Notes: generated from the sequence alone by a model not told the origin. Numbered from the stretch's first letter, positions 51,301-61,932 are shown. The stretch is DNA of 64,000 bases from Buchnera aphidicola (Meitanaphis elongallis) (GCA_039830015.1 CP140033.1:186001-250000); one strand, 5' to 3'. Translations and numbers: made by a program.

Positions 51301-52381
51301 TTAATTAACCTTAAATATAGATGTAAGTCCTAATAACATGAATATTAAAGAAATTATCCAAAATCTTGTTATTAATCTTGGTTCTGGGCAGCCTATTAGT
51401 TCGTAGTGATGATGGATAGGTGTCATTTTAAATATTCTTCTTTTTCTTATTTTAAAATATGTTACTTGAATGATAACTGAAAGGGTTTCAATTACAAAAA
51501 TTCCACTCATAATAAAAAATATGATTTCTTGGTGCAATAATATTGCTATTATTCCTAATATTCCTCCTAGAGGAAGAGATCCAACATCTCCCATAAATAT
51601 TTTTGCTGGATAAGTATTAAACCATAAAAATCCTAATCCTGATCCTATAATGGAAGAACAAAAAATAGTTAGTTCATTGATATGACGTATATACATGATA
51701 TTGAAATATTTGGAACAATGTATGTTTCCGGAGATAAATGACAATAGATACAACCCCATAGTTACAAAAAGAATGGGAACAATTGCTAATCCATCCAATC
51801 CATCCGTTAAGTTTACAGCATTACTGGAACCTACTAATATAAAATATGATAAAAGTATATATATTATTCCTGCGTTTATTGTAACATTTTCTTTAATTGG
51901 AAATATTAATTGAATAATACAATTGCTGTAGTTGTTTCGATGAATTAGGATAATAAGAAAGATAGAAATTATAGATAGAAAAAGAATTTTTGATTGAGGT
52001 TTTAAGCCTACAAACGTTTTAAAATAAATTTTTTTATAATCATCTATAAATCCTATTGTTCCAAATCCTACTAAGATTATTATTGTATACCAAATATATA
52101 TGTTTGATAAATCTGACCATAATAAAACAGATATAATGATAGAAAGTAGTATAAGTATTCCTCCCATAGTGGGTACATTTTTTTTTTGGTAGCGTATGTT
52201 TGAGTTATAATTTCTAGTAATTTGATAAATTTGGTGTTTTTTAAAAAATTTAATTAAACATGGTCCTAATATCAAAAAAAAAAATAAATGATGTTAATAA
52301 GCTAATAATAGAACGATATATTAAATATGATAGTTTATTGAAATGTATAAGAGAATAATATTTAATAATGAGTACGATCAT
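51301..52381 (-). CDS. mraY: Phospho-MurNAc-pentapeptide transferase, frameshifted at a T11 tract
   Basis: Makes lipid I from undecaprenyl phosphate; ten-helix membrane enzyme. Conserved motifs: VPTMGGILIL, GFIDDYKKI, NAVNLTDGLDGLAI, NTYPAKIFMGDVGSLPLGG and PIHHHYELIGCPEPR. The open part begins only at LILGP. The missing N-terminus is present in another frame from ATG 52381: MIVLIIKYYS, FNKLSYLIYRSIISLLTSF, matching E. coli [23 protein letters not shown]. The frames meet in a T11 run (52284-52274); T10 would restore them. A TTG at 52275 could start the remainder but loses the first membrane helix. The start overlaps murF by 20 nt. Confidence 0.92.
52274..52284 (-). repeat. T11 tract on the coding strand, frameshift site in mraY
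   Basis: Eleven A on the plus strand. With ten T the reading passes SFIFFLILGP and aligns without gaps to E. coli ALFISLWMGP. This is the only one of the six sites that needs a base fewer. Confidence 0.75.
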
Positions 52382-53749
52382 AATCACATTCCTGAATTAG
52401 TTTTTCTACTATTTTTTCTAAATTTTCGCTTCTAGAGCCTTTAATCAAAATTGTTATTTTGTGATGCATAACAATTCTTTTGTTTAAACTACTGATTAAT
52501 GTATTAAAAGAAGTGTAATGATTTCCTTTTTTACTATTGACACTGATCTCTTTGCTTAAATTTCCAATACTCATTGTTTCGTTTATTTTAGAAATGTAGA
52601 TGATGTTTCCAATTATCTTATGATATGCAATACTTGTTTTTCCTAATTCAGACATATCACCAGCAACAAAAATTTTGTAACCTGGCATATTTTCTAATAC
52701 TTTTATTGCTGCCACCATTGATGCGACGTTAGCGTTGTAAGTATCATTGATGATAGTTTTATGCTTGTTGAGTTTAATTATTTCTAATCTTCCATGAAAT
52801 ATAGGAACATTAGATAATCCAAGTTGAATAAATTTAAGCGGAATTTTCAATGTTATTGCTATAGCGGCTGCAGCTAAAGCATTGGAAATGTTATGAAATC
52901 CTAGTAAAGGTAAAGTAATATTTGTTTTCCCATATGGAGAATGTAGTATAAAGGTAGAACCTCGATTATTAAGAATGATATTGCTTGCAAAACAATTGAC
53001 TTTTTTTTTATTGAAAACCAAACTATATTTCTATTTTTTACATTTTTTTTCCATTTTGACCAATGGTGGCTATCTGCATTAAATATAGCTGTACCAGTTT
53101 GTGATAGTCCAGAACAAATTGCTTGTTTTTCTTTTGATACGCCAAATAATGATTTAAATCCACTTAAATGTGCATGATGAATGTTATTTATTAATGCAAT
53201 ATTAGGATTTGTTAGTTGTGTTGTGTATAAAATTTCTTTTGGATGATTAGCACCAATTTCAATAACAGCATATTTGTGTAATGGATCAAGATTTAATAAA
53301 GTTAATGGAACGCCAATATTGTTATTTAAGTTTTTAAAAGTTGATAAAGTATTACCACAGTATTGTAATATAGAAGCAGTTATTTCTTTTACAGATGTTT
53401 TTCCAGAAGACCCAGTTAATGCAATAATTTTAGCAGTACTTTTTGTTCTAATCCATGATGCTATTTTTCCTAAAGCTATAATAGTACTTTTTACGATTAT
53501 TTGTGGTATCTGTATTTCAAGTTTGCGTTCTAATAATATTGTAGTCGCTCCTTTTATCATTGCTTCATATGCGTAGTTGTGTGCGTCAAAGTTTTTTCCG
53601 ATTAAAGCAATGAACAAACATTGTGGAGTAATTTTTCGTGAATCGGTGCTAATAGCATGAAAGATTAAATTATTTTTTTTTAAAAAATTTTTGTTAAATA
53701 AAGTTCCACTTGTAATCGTACATAATTGATTAATAGATATCGGAATCAT
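52362..53749 (-). CDS. murF: UDP-MurNAc-tripeptide--D-Ala-D-Ala ligase, frameshifted at an A9 tract
   Basis: Adds D-Ala-D-Ala to complete the stem peptide. The first frame (53749 to the shift) has TDSRKITPQCLFIAL, P-loop LTGSSGKTSVKE, STFKNLNNNIGVPLTLL and IEIGANHPKEI; the second has LPLLGFHNISNALAAAAIA, INDTYNANVASMVAAI, AGDMSELG and LIKGSRS. They meet in the A9 run 53009-53001: as written the first frame runs 33 codons past the run into unrelated sequence, while A10 gives FSIKKKVNCFASNIIL, aligning with E. coli. No alternative start can bypass this mid-gene shift. Overlaps murE by 20 nt and mraY by 20 nt. Confidence 0.93.
53001..53009 (-). repeat. A9 tract, frameshift site in murF
   Basis: Nine A on the coding strand near codon 250. 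One extra A joins the N-terminal/central domains to the C-terminal domain. Confidence 0.8.
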
Positions 53750-55238
53750 ACTTATTTTCCAGTAGTTTTTTAACTATGTTATGGTCAGAAAAATAATAAG
53801 ATTTATTTTTTACAATTTGATACTGTTCATGACCTTTCCCTAATATTACAATGTAATCGCATATTTTAGCATTGATTACAGCAAAGTTAATTGCTTTTTC
53901 TCTATCTAATATGACATATATATTTTTTTTGTTTTTACATCCTTTTATAATGTCTTTGACGATTTCTATTGGTTTTTCGTATCTTGGATTATCATTAGTT
54001 AAAATGATTTTATTTGCTATTTTTTTGGCAGTTTGTCCCATAAAAAATCGTTTTAATTTATCTCTATTTCCTCCACATCCAAAGACACACCATATTTTAT
54101 TGTGATGACACATTTTGCGAACGGTTTTTAATACGTTTTTTAGGGCATTTTCGTTATGTGCATAATCAATAATAATATATGGTGTTCTCGGAGCTTTAAA
54201 AAGCTGCATGCGTCCAAAAACAGTTGTTATGTTTTTACATGTATTAATTAAGTGAGATAGTGAATGTCCTAATTCTAATAGTGTAGCAAAAGCTAATAGT
54301 AAATTACTAATGTTAAAATATCCAATTAGTTTGTTTTTGAGCAATCCATTTCCCCAACTAGATTTAAAATAAATGTAAGTATAATCTTTTTCATGTATGA
54401 TATAGTTTGCGTATATCCATTGTTTAAAAGATGAATAGTTAAATTGTTGTTTGATACTTATAACGATAGTGTTGTGTTTAGGTAATTTCTCGGTCCAAAT
54501 TTTTCCAATTGTGTCATTTATATTAATTATAAATGTTTTGATGTTATTTTGAGAAAAAAAAGTCCATTTTGCTTGTATGTAGTTTTCTATAGTCTTGTGA
54601 TAGTCTAAGTGATCTGATGTAATATTTGTAAGTATCGCAATCGAGAAATATAGGTGTGATACTCTATTTTGTATAATTCCGTGTGAAGAAACTTCCATAA
54701 CAATCGTTCTAATATTGTCTATTGACATTTTTTTTAAAAATTTTTGTATATTTATGGGAGATTCAGTTGTATTTTTAGATGGTTTTAGATTATTGTAAGT
54801 TCCATTTCCTAAAGTTCCCATAATTCCTATTTTATGATTTAATAAATTGCTCCATTGAGCAATCATATGAGCTACAGTACTTTTTCCGTTAGTTCCAGTA
54901 ATTCCGATGAGTGTTAGCATTTCGTTTATTTTATAATATCTACTTGATATCTTAAATAAATATTGAGATAATTCAAAAAAATAAATTATAGGAATTTTTT
55001 TTTCTGTGTATGTTATATATCCGTGGTACTTGATTTGTTTGGTTTCACAGAGAATAGCTATTGCTCCGTTCTTTATAGATTTTTTAATAAAGATTTTTCC
55101 ATGACATTTGGTACCTTGTAATGCACAAAATAAATATCCCGAAGTTACCTTTCGACTATCTGATGTTATCCCTGTTATTTTATATGTGCGTATTATGTTT
55201 ATCCATGGTTTTAATAAATTTTTTAAATCATGTTTCAT
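53730..55238 (-). CDS. murE: UDP-MurNAc-L-Ala-D-Glu--mesoDAP ligase
   Basis: Adds meso-diaminopimelate to the stem peptide. TSDSRKVTSGYLFCAL, P-loop GITGTNGKSTVAHMIAQW, TTESPINIQ, TNITSDHLDYH, VFGRMQLF and the mesoDAP-specificity motif DNPRYEKP are present (family DNPR). 502 aa versus 495. It is the only intact gene among the six consecutive genes ftsI-murE-murF-mraY-murD-ftsW. Its product depends on DAP, and dapD is at the right edge of the window. Confidence 0.97.
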   Translation of the reverse strand: MKHDLKNLLKPWINIIRTYKITGITSDSRKVTSGYLFCALQGTKCHGKIFIKKSIKNGAIAILCETKQIKYHGYITYTEKKIPIIYFFELSQYLFKISSRYYKINEMLTLIGITGTNGKSTVAHMIAQWSNLLNHKIGIMGTLGNGTYNNLKPSKNTTESPINIQKFLKKMSIDNIRTIVMEVSSHGIIQNRVSHLYFSIAILTNITSDHLDYHKTIENYIQAKWTFFSQNNIKTFIININDTIGKIWTEKLPKHNTIVISIKQQFNYSSFKQWIYANYIIHEKDYTYIYFKSSWGNGLLKNKLIGYFNISNLLLAFATLLELGHSLSHLINTCKNITTVFGRMQLFKAPRTPYIIIDYAHNENALKNVLKTVRKMCHHNKIWCVFGCGGNRDKLKRFFMGQTAKKIANKIILTNDNPRYEKPIEIVKDIIKGCKNKKNIYVILDREKAINFAVINAKICDYIVILGKGHEQYQIVKNKSYYFSDHNIVKKLLENKYDSDIY

Positions 55239-55260
55239 TTTTTATTTGAAGTTTGTGTAT

Positions 55261-56975
55261 TTAATGTGTTAATAAATCATCAGGTCTAACATTTGTTATT
55301 TTTAATACAAAATTCATAATTGAACTAAATACTGGAGCAGAAATTGTACCTCCATAATATCCTCCTGCTTTTGGATTATTAATCATGACAATTAAAGAAA
55401 ATTGTGGATTGCTGATTGGAGCAACTCCTACTATATATGAAACATACTTATTAATGTATTTTCCATTAGAATCTACTTTTTTTGCAGTCCCTGTTTTTGC
55501 TGCTACTTTGTATCCTTTAATTGCTGCTTTTGTTCCTACACCTCCTGGTTTGGTGACTGATTCGAGCATATTTAATACAACTTTTACTAAAGATTTAGAA
55601 AATATTTGTATTTCTTTAGTTTTTTTGTTGGTTTTAATAATAGATAGAGGTTTGTTTAATCCATATCTTCCAATTATGGTGTAAACATTAGCTAATTGCA
55701 ATGGTGTAACCATTAATCCATATCCAAAAGAAAACGTTACTTTGTCTAAAGTAGACCAATATTTTTTTTTGGGATAAATTCCGTTTGTTTCTCCTATTAG
55801 TCCTAAATTAGTCGATTTTCCTAAACCAAATCTAGAATAGATGTCTGTTAATTCAAATGCTGGCATGAGCAATGCTAATTTAGATACACCGGTATTGCTT
55901 GATTTTTTTAAAATTTCGGTTATTGATAGTTTTTTGTTATATGATACATCTTGTATGATATGATGATGTACTATAAATGGAGTTGTATCAATTATAGATT
56001 TTGGAGTAATTATTTTTTTTTGTAAAGCTTTCATAATTACCATGGGTTTAACTGTAGATCCTGGTTCAAACATATCAGTAATAGCTTTATTACGAATTAA
56101 TTCCATGGATATTGTTTTTAGATTATTTGGATTGTAGGTAGGACTATTAACCATAGCTAAAATTTCTCCAGTTTTAATATTTATTAAAATTGCCGTTCCA
56201 GATTGAGCTTTATTGAAATTTACAGCATGGCTTAATTCGCGATATATAATTGTTTGTAATCTTATATCTATACTTAAGTTTATATTGTGAGGTACATTTT
56301 TTTTTACTAATGAAACGTTTTCAATAACATTTCCAAATTTATCTGTTCTAATTTTTCGTTTACCTGGAATACCTTTTAGTAGTTTATCAAAACTTTTTTC
56401 TATTCCTTCGATTCCAATTCCATCTGTATTAGTTAATCCAACTAATTGCGAGATTATTTTTCCAGAGGGATAGTATCGTTGAAAGTTGTCTACAACATAT
56501 ATACCTGGAAAGTTTAGGCTTTTTATATATTTTCCAATTTCTGGACTAACTTTTCGCGCTAAATATGTAAATCTACTATTTTTGAAATGATTGATTTTAT
56601 ATATGATTTTTTTTAAAGGAATCGATAAAGCTTGTGATAGTGCTTTCCATTTTTTATTAACGATTACTTTTTTTTTAAAAAGAATAGCTTAGGATCAATA
56701 CAAATATCATTTACAGGTATACTTATAGCTAATATATTACCTGATCTATCTTTAATGGTTCCTCTTGAATTTAGTTCTATTTGTATTCTGGATGTGCGTA
56801 AATCGCTTTCTTTTATTAACTGTTTGGTTTTAAATAATTGTAGTACAGTTATTTTGAATAAAATTATGGTAATTGAAATAATTATAATGCTACATAAAAT
56901 TATAAATCGATTGTTTAGGCAATAGTTTTTGTTTTTAGGGTTATCAAGTTGAATGTCATTAATAATATATTTCAT
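55261..56975 (-). CDS. ftsI: Penicillin-binding protein 3 (FtsI), frameshifted at an A9 tract
   Basis: Septal transpeptidase, partner of FtsW. The N-terminal frame has a membrane helix (about 26-46) and [18 protein letters not shown], then ends in LKKK-stop at the A9 run 56676-56668. The rest is open in the next frame from the same run to 55261: [53 protein letters not shown], catalytic [37 protein letters not shown] and AKTGTAKK. One extra A rejoins them ([20 protein letters not shown]) at E. coli length. All transpeptidase residues lie after the shift, so the unshifted product would be inactive. About 571 aa if restored. Confidence 0.93.
56668..56676 (-). repeat. A9 tract, frameshift site in ftsI
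   Basis: Nine A on the coding strand after TTT TT; the zero frame reads LKKK then TAA. Ten A continues into KVIVNKKW and about 470 further open codons. Confidence 0.8.
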
Positions 56976-57005
56976 GAAGATAAATATTTCCTATTATTTT
57001 AATAA

Positions 57006-57320
57006 TTATTGCAAAAAAATGTTCTCTTTTGATGGATTAGAATATGTCATTTTTAGTTGTTTTATAGCATTTTTTTCGATTTTTTTATGAGAGGTTAACA
57101 AATTTCTTTCTAAAATTAGATTTTTCCATTCTGTTCTTTCTTTTTTTGCAAGTATATTTAATGTTTCTTCTTGTGAAATTAGTAATCGTGTTTTGTGAAT
57201 TATAGTAATTGTTAATATAGAAGAAATAGTAATCATGACGAGCAAAACTAATAGTTTCTTATTTAGTTTTATTAGATCATTCAAGATAATTGTAGATAAA
57301 TTATAGATAGTGTTACTCAT
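57006..57320 (-). CDS. ftsL: Cell division protein FtsL
   Basis: Small bitopic divisome protein that works with FtsB and FtsQ and activates FtsWI. One membrane helix (about 21-42, KLLVLLVMITISSILTITII), then a periplasmic leucine-zipper-like coiled coil with EWKNLILERNLLTSHKKIEK, matching E. coli [20 protein letters not shown]. 104 aa versus 121, shorter at the N-terminus. Overlaps rsmH by 8 nt. Confidence 0.93.
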   Translation of the reverse strand: MSNTIYNLSTIILNDLIKLNKKLLVLLVMITISSILTITIIHKTRLLISQEETLNILAKKERTEWKNLILERNLLTSHKKIEKNAIKQLKMTYSNPSKENIFLQ

Positions 57321-58257
57321 TTTTACCTCTCTTTTCAGAAACTCTTAATATTGCACTACGTGATCTTGGATTATTATTAATTTCAATTTGTGTTGGCACG
57401 ATCTTACTAATAATTTTTAATGTAGTTTTTTTTAAATAGTTTAGTTGTGTTTCACTAATGGCTATTCCAGAAGGAATAAATGGCATTTTACTATTTTCAA
57501 TAAAAAATTTTTTAACAATGCGATTTTCAAGTGAATGAAAGCTAATTATTGCTAATCGACCTCCAGGAGCTAATAGTTCTAATGCATATTTTAGAGCTTT
57601 TTTAAGTTCATCCAGTTCTTGATTAATATGTATTCTTATTGCTTGAAACGTTTTTGTAGCAGGATGTTTTTTTCTTTTTGGAACAATTTTTTTTATGAGA
57701 TCAACGAGTTCAGTAGTTTTAGTAATAGGTTTAATTTTGTTTTGTTGTACGATTTTATTAGCTATTTTTTTTGCAAAATATTCTTCTCCAAATTTGTATA
57801 ATACTTGTGAAATAGATTTTGCGTTAGATTTAAATAACCATTTAGATGCTGTAATTCCTATTTTTGGGTTCATTCGCATATCAAGTGGTTCATCTGACAA
57901 AAAAGAGAATCCTCGATAAGAGTTGTGAATTTGCATAGATGATATTCCTAAATCCAGCAATATTCCATCTATTTTTTTCATGACATGTGTTTCTCTCAAA
58001 TTTTTCAATACATTAGAAAAATTTCCTGAGATCATATGAAATTTGTTGTCTTTAATTGCATGTGCTATATTAATGGATGATGGATCTTTGTCAATAGCAT
58101 ACAATTTCCCTTTCTCATTTAAATATTTCAAAATTTCTGTTGTGTGACCCCCGCATCCAAATGTACAATCAATATAAGTTCCATTTTTTTTGATATTTAG
58201 TGATTTTATTGTTTCCTTTTTTAAAACAGGAATGTGAGCTAAATTTAGTTTTTTCAT
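57313..58257 (-). CDS. rsmH: 16S rRNA m4C1402 methyltransferase
   Basis: Methylates N4 of C1402 in 16S rRNA. The SAM motif is DCTFGCGGHTTEIL; LLDLGISSMQIHNSYRGFSF, PLDMRMNP, HPATKTFQAIRIHINQELDEL and ISFHSLENRIVK follow. 314 aa versus 313. First gene of the mra/fts cluster; mraZ, which precedes it in E. coli, is absent from the 190 bp upstream. Confidence 0.97.
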   Translation of the reverse strand: MKKLNLAHIPVLKKETIKSLNIKKNGTYIDCTFGCGGHTTEILKYLNEKGKLYAIDKDPSSINIAHAIKDNKFHMISGNFSNVLKNLRETHVMKKIDGILLDLGISSMQIHNSYRGFSFLSDEPLDMRMNPKIGITASKWLFKSNAKSISQVLYKFGEEYFAKKIANKIVQQNKIKPITKTTELVDLIKKIVPKRKKHPATKTFQAIRIHINQELDELKKALKYALELLAPGGRLAIISFHSLENRIVKKFFIENSKMPFIPSGIAISETQLNYLKKTTLKIISKIVPTQIEINNNPRSRSAILRVSEKRGKNE

Positions 58258-58447
58258 GATTTGGTTGTAGCATATAGAGATATTTTCATGGTATAACTTA
58301 TAAAAATGATTAAACTATTAATAATAAATTTTTTAATGCAATTTAATTATATAAAACAAAACTATGTTATAATGATAAATATTATTTAAAACTTTTAATA
58401 TAACGTATTAATAATTTTATTATATTTAAGAATAATGATTAAGATGA

Positions 58448-58927
58448 TTAGGTTCTAGATACACTTATTATTCCTGAACGAGAAATTTCGATGATTTCAG
58501 ATATGTCTCTTATAACTGCTAAATATGAATCTAATTTGTTACTGGTTCCTGATAGTTGTATCGTATAATGCAACGATGTTACATTTACAATTATTCCTTG
58601 AAAAATATCTGTAATGTGTTTAAGTTCTTTACGAGTACTACTTGTAGTACTTTTAATTTTGACTAATATGATTTCTCGTTCTAAATAATTGTCATGTTCT
58701 ATTTCAGTTACTCTCAATACATCTATTAATTTATGTAGTTGTTTTTCAATTTGTTCAATTATTTTTTCGTCTCCTATTGTTTGTATTGTTATTTTTGATA
58801 AAGATGAATCTTCTGTAGGTGCTACTGTTATACTTTCTATATTATATCCTCTTTGTGAAAATAAGCCTACTACTCTTGATAATGCTCCAGATTCGTTTTC
58901 TAATAAAACAGATATGATTCTTTTCAT
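58448..58927 (-). CDS. ilvH: Acetolactate synthase III, regulatory subunit
   Basis: Activates IlvI and gives valine feedback inhibition. An ACT domain covers residues 1-75 ([20 protein letters not shown]). Residues equivalent to E. coli G14, S17 and N29, where feedback-resistant mutations map, are all unchanged, so valine inhibition is probably kept. 159 aa versus 163. Starts 4 nt after ilvI. Confidence 0.96.
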   Translation of the reverse strand: MKRIISVLLENESGALSRVVGLFSQRGYNIESITVAPTEDSSLSKITIQTIGDEKIIEQIEKQLHKLIDVLRVTEIEHDNYLEREIILVKIKSTTSSTRKELKHITDIFQGIIVNVTSLHYTIQLSGTSNKLDSYLAVIRDISEIIEISRSGIISVSRT

Positions 58928-58931
58928 GGAT

Positions 58932-60653
58932 TTATTTTTTATTTTTTCTCAATAACATGCTATTCATTCCACCATTACGAATTTGCATAGGATATACGTG
59001 TTCGTTGGGATCAATAGTTATATCAACAAAAACTAAATTTCCTTTATGTAATTTTTCTAAAGATAATTTTAATTGTTCTTCTAGGTTTTTAGGATTTTCT
59101 ACTGATATTCCTATATGGCCGTATGATTCTGCTAGTTTTACAAAATTTGGTAGTGACTTCATGTAAGAATGAGAATGTCGTCCTGAATAAATTATATCTT
59201 GCCATTGTTTAACCATACCTAAAGATTTATTGTTTAAATTTAATATTAATATTGGTAATTTATATTGCATTGCTGTAGACAGTTCTTGAATGTTCATTTG
59301 GATACTTCCATCTCCAGTAATACAAATCACGTTTTTTTTTGGTAGTGCTAGTTTAACACCTAATGCAGCTGGTAAACCAAAGCCCATAGTACCTAATCCA
59401 CCTGAATTGATCCATCTTCTAGGTTTGTTAAAAGGATAATATAGTGCTGCAAACATTTGATGTTGTCCTACGTCTGACGTAACATAAGCTTTTCCTTGAG
59501 TTAGTTTCCAAATAGTTTTTATAACGTTTTGTGGTTTAATTTTTTTACTGTTGTTTTGAAAATTTAAGCTATTTATGTTTTTCCAATTATTAATTTTTAT
59601 CCACCATTTTTTAAGACAACAAAATTCTTTTATAGATGTGTCGTGATCTATGTATTGTAACATTTGTGTTAGTATATGTTTTGCATTTCCTACAATTGGA
59701 ATATGTGCAGTAATTGTTTTAGATATAGATGTTGGATCGATGTCAATATGTATAATTGTAGCATTAGGACAATATTTTTCAACGTTATTAGTTGTTCTGT
59801 CATCAAATCGTACCCCAATTGCTAAAATTGCATCTGAGTTGTGCATAGCCATGTTAGCTTCATAAGTGCCATGCATGCCTAGCATTTGAAGATTCTGAGG
59901 ATGATTTCCAGGAAATGCCCCAAGTGCCATTAACGAAGTAGCAACCGGAATATTAATTTTTTCTGCAAATATTTTTAATTCTTTGTGACTGTTTGAGCTA
60001 ATAACCCCCCCTCCTACATAAATTATAGGCTGTTTTGCTAACTTTAGAATATCAATAGCTTTCTTTATTTGCCCAAGATGTCCTTTAATTATTGGATTAT
60101 AAGATCTTATATTTACTTCAGTTGGCCATATATATGGTTTCTTGTTATCTGAATTAAGAATGTCTTTTGGTAAGTCAATAACTATTGGACCTGGTCGACC
60201 ACTTGATGCTAACCAAAATGCTTTTTTAAAAGTAATGGGAATATCTTCTGTTCTTTTTACTAAAAAACTATGTTTAACTATTGGACGCGAAATACCAATC
60301 ATATCACATTCTTGAAATGCGTCATAACCTATTAAAGATGATGCTACTTGTCCTGATATTACTACTATAGGTATAGAGTCCATGTAGGCTGTGGCAATAC
60401 CTGTAATAGCATTAGTTGCTCCTGGCCCAGAAGTTACTAACACTACTCCTACTTTTCCAGTAGCTCGTGCATATCCATCAGCCATATGAGTAGCTCCTTG
60501 TTCATGGCGTACTAAAATATGTTTAATTTTATTGGTTGATTTTAAAGAATCATATATATCTAGTACTGCTCCTCCAGGATATCCAAAAATATGTTGAACA
60601 CCTTGGTCAATCAGTGATTGAACAACCATCTCAGATCCTGATAACATTACCAT
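58932..60653 (-). CDS. ilvI: Acetolactate synthase III, catalytic subunit
   Basis: ThDP-dependent first common step of valine/leucine/isoleucine synthesis. The catalytic Glu is in [22 protein letters not shown]-site segment [13 protein letters not shown], and ThDP motif [17 protein letters not shown] with NLNN. 573 aa versus 574 and highly conserved. In an operon with ilvH; no Lrp-type control region is evident upstream, where a decayed gene lies. Confidence 0.98.
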   Translation of the reverse strand: MVMLSGSEMVVQSLIDQGVQHIFGYPGGAVLDIYDSLKSTNKIKHILVRHEQGATHMADGYARATGKVGVVLVTSGPGATNAITGIATAYMDSIPIVVISGQVASSLIGYDAFQECDMIGISRPIVKHSFLVKRTEDIPITFKKAFWLASSGRPGPIVIDLPKDILNSDNKKPYIWPTEVNIRSYNPIIKGHLGQIKKAIDILKLAKQPIIYVGGGVISSNSHKELKIFAEKINIPVATSLMALGAFPGNHPQNLQMLGMHGTYEANMAMHNSDAILAIGVRFDDRTTNNVEKYCPNATIIHIDIDPTSISKTITAHIPIVGNAKHILTQMLQYIDHDTSIKEFCCLKKWWIKINNWKNINSLNFQNNSKKIKPQNVIKTIWKLTQGKAYVTSDVGQHQMFAALYYPFNKPRRWINSGGLGTMGFGLPAALGVKLALPKKNVICITGDGSIQMNIQELSTAMQYKLPILILNLNNKSLGMVKQWQDIIYSGRHSHSYMKSLPNFVKLAESYGHIGISVENPKNLEEQLKLSLEKLHKGNLVFVDITIDPNEHVYPMQIRNGGMNSMLLRKNKK

Positions 60654-60924
60654 TATTTTTCCTAATTGCGTTGTATTATATTTAACTCAAATATATTTTA
60701 TGAATAAAGATTTGATATATATATTGAATCATTTATATAAGATGAATTTGACATTTATTAAATTTATATAGGTAAATACATGAATTATGATTGTTAATCA
60801 AGTATATAAAATTTATAATAAAATGTTTATTAAAAAATGTAAATTGATATCGTGTTAGTTTTAATTTTTTTAGTATTTTAAGATATAACATTAATGTTCG
60901 AAAAGTATGTATTTTAAATATTTT

Positions 60925-61932
60925 TTAAAACATACGAAATTGCGGTGAAATCCATGTTGATAAGGTAGATTTATACTTTTTTATTAAAAAGATTGTTAAC
61001 TTTTCTTTAATAGCAATCTTTTAGCTCAATAAAAATCTAATATCATTAATCCTGTATCCCGTGCATCTATTCTAATGCTAATTTTGTGATTATACTTACT
61101 AAATTAGGTCAGTTGTAGCAGGATTTCCTGCAGTAGGATCAATTAAATATAAAATTTTTTAAATAATAATAATTTTTATAAGTTTCTGATGTATTCTAAT
61201 AGCGTTGTTGTAAAATTTTATAGCTATATGAATTTTTTTGTATATTTGTTAGTTCATAGATAGAGCTATCATTTTAGGATTAGAGTAACTGCTATTAACA
61301 TGGGCAATAACTACACCTCCAACTGAAATACTATAATCTGTTACTTCTTTTCTATCTAGTAGTTTTCCTAAATGATCTGCGATAAAACCTTCTCTTAGCG
61401 TAGATAGGTCTAACACTATATTTTTAATGTTTTTAGGTAATGTTTTTCATTTTTAATGAGTTTTACATATTTTGGTCCTTTTATTGAGAGAGTATGTTGA
61501 ATTGTTTTGAATATGAGAATATTATTTGGTGGTTTCTTAGGTCCAAATTCCCCCCATATATTTACTAATGTTTCTATAACAATGTCTAAAGAGTTATATG
61601 TTTTTTCCTATTGATAGAGTTGATAATATAATTTTTTCTAAATTTTTGCTAATATGTTTGGATATAGTACTTTTATAATCGTTGAATTGTGAAATACTAG
61701 AATGTCTTTTCCAAAAAGATAATTCTTGGTTATTATTATACATTTGTTATTTAATATTTTTATTAATATGTTTTCATTTTTTGTGTTTACTAATAAAATT
61801 TATCTTCCATATTGTACTCATGTTTTTCCAGGCAAATAAATTGTTTTATTTGGTTTTTATATATAAATTTATATGTGATATTACAAATAAAAAAATACTT
61901 TGTGACAACGTTTTTATCATCTCTCGATACAT
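60925..61932 (-). pseudogene. apbE: Decayed FAD:protein FMN transferase (apbE remnant)
   Basis: Read on the minus strand in three frames, fragments line up in order with E. coli ApbE: LPGKT then MSTIWKINF (LEGKTMGTFW), SISQFNDYKS, ETLVNIWGEFGPKKPP (GPLVNLWGFGPE), VLDLSTLREGFIADHLGKLL and YSISVGGVV (about 61300-61416), TSETYKNYYYL, IDPTAGNPA (IDPQTGRPI), VSIITKLALE, DARDTGLMIL and the end STWISPQFRMF (FKTWMSPQFKSF, stop at 60925). The pieces need several frameshifts and contain stops, so no full product is possible. ApbE attaches FMN to RnfG/NqrC-type proteins. The identification rests on my recollection of the E. coli sequence, but the order and spacing are consistent over about 1 kb. Confidence 0.85.
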
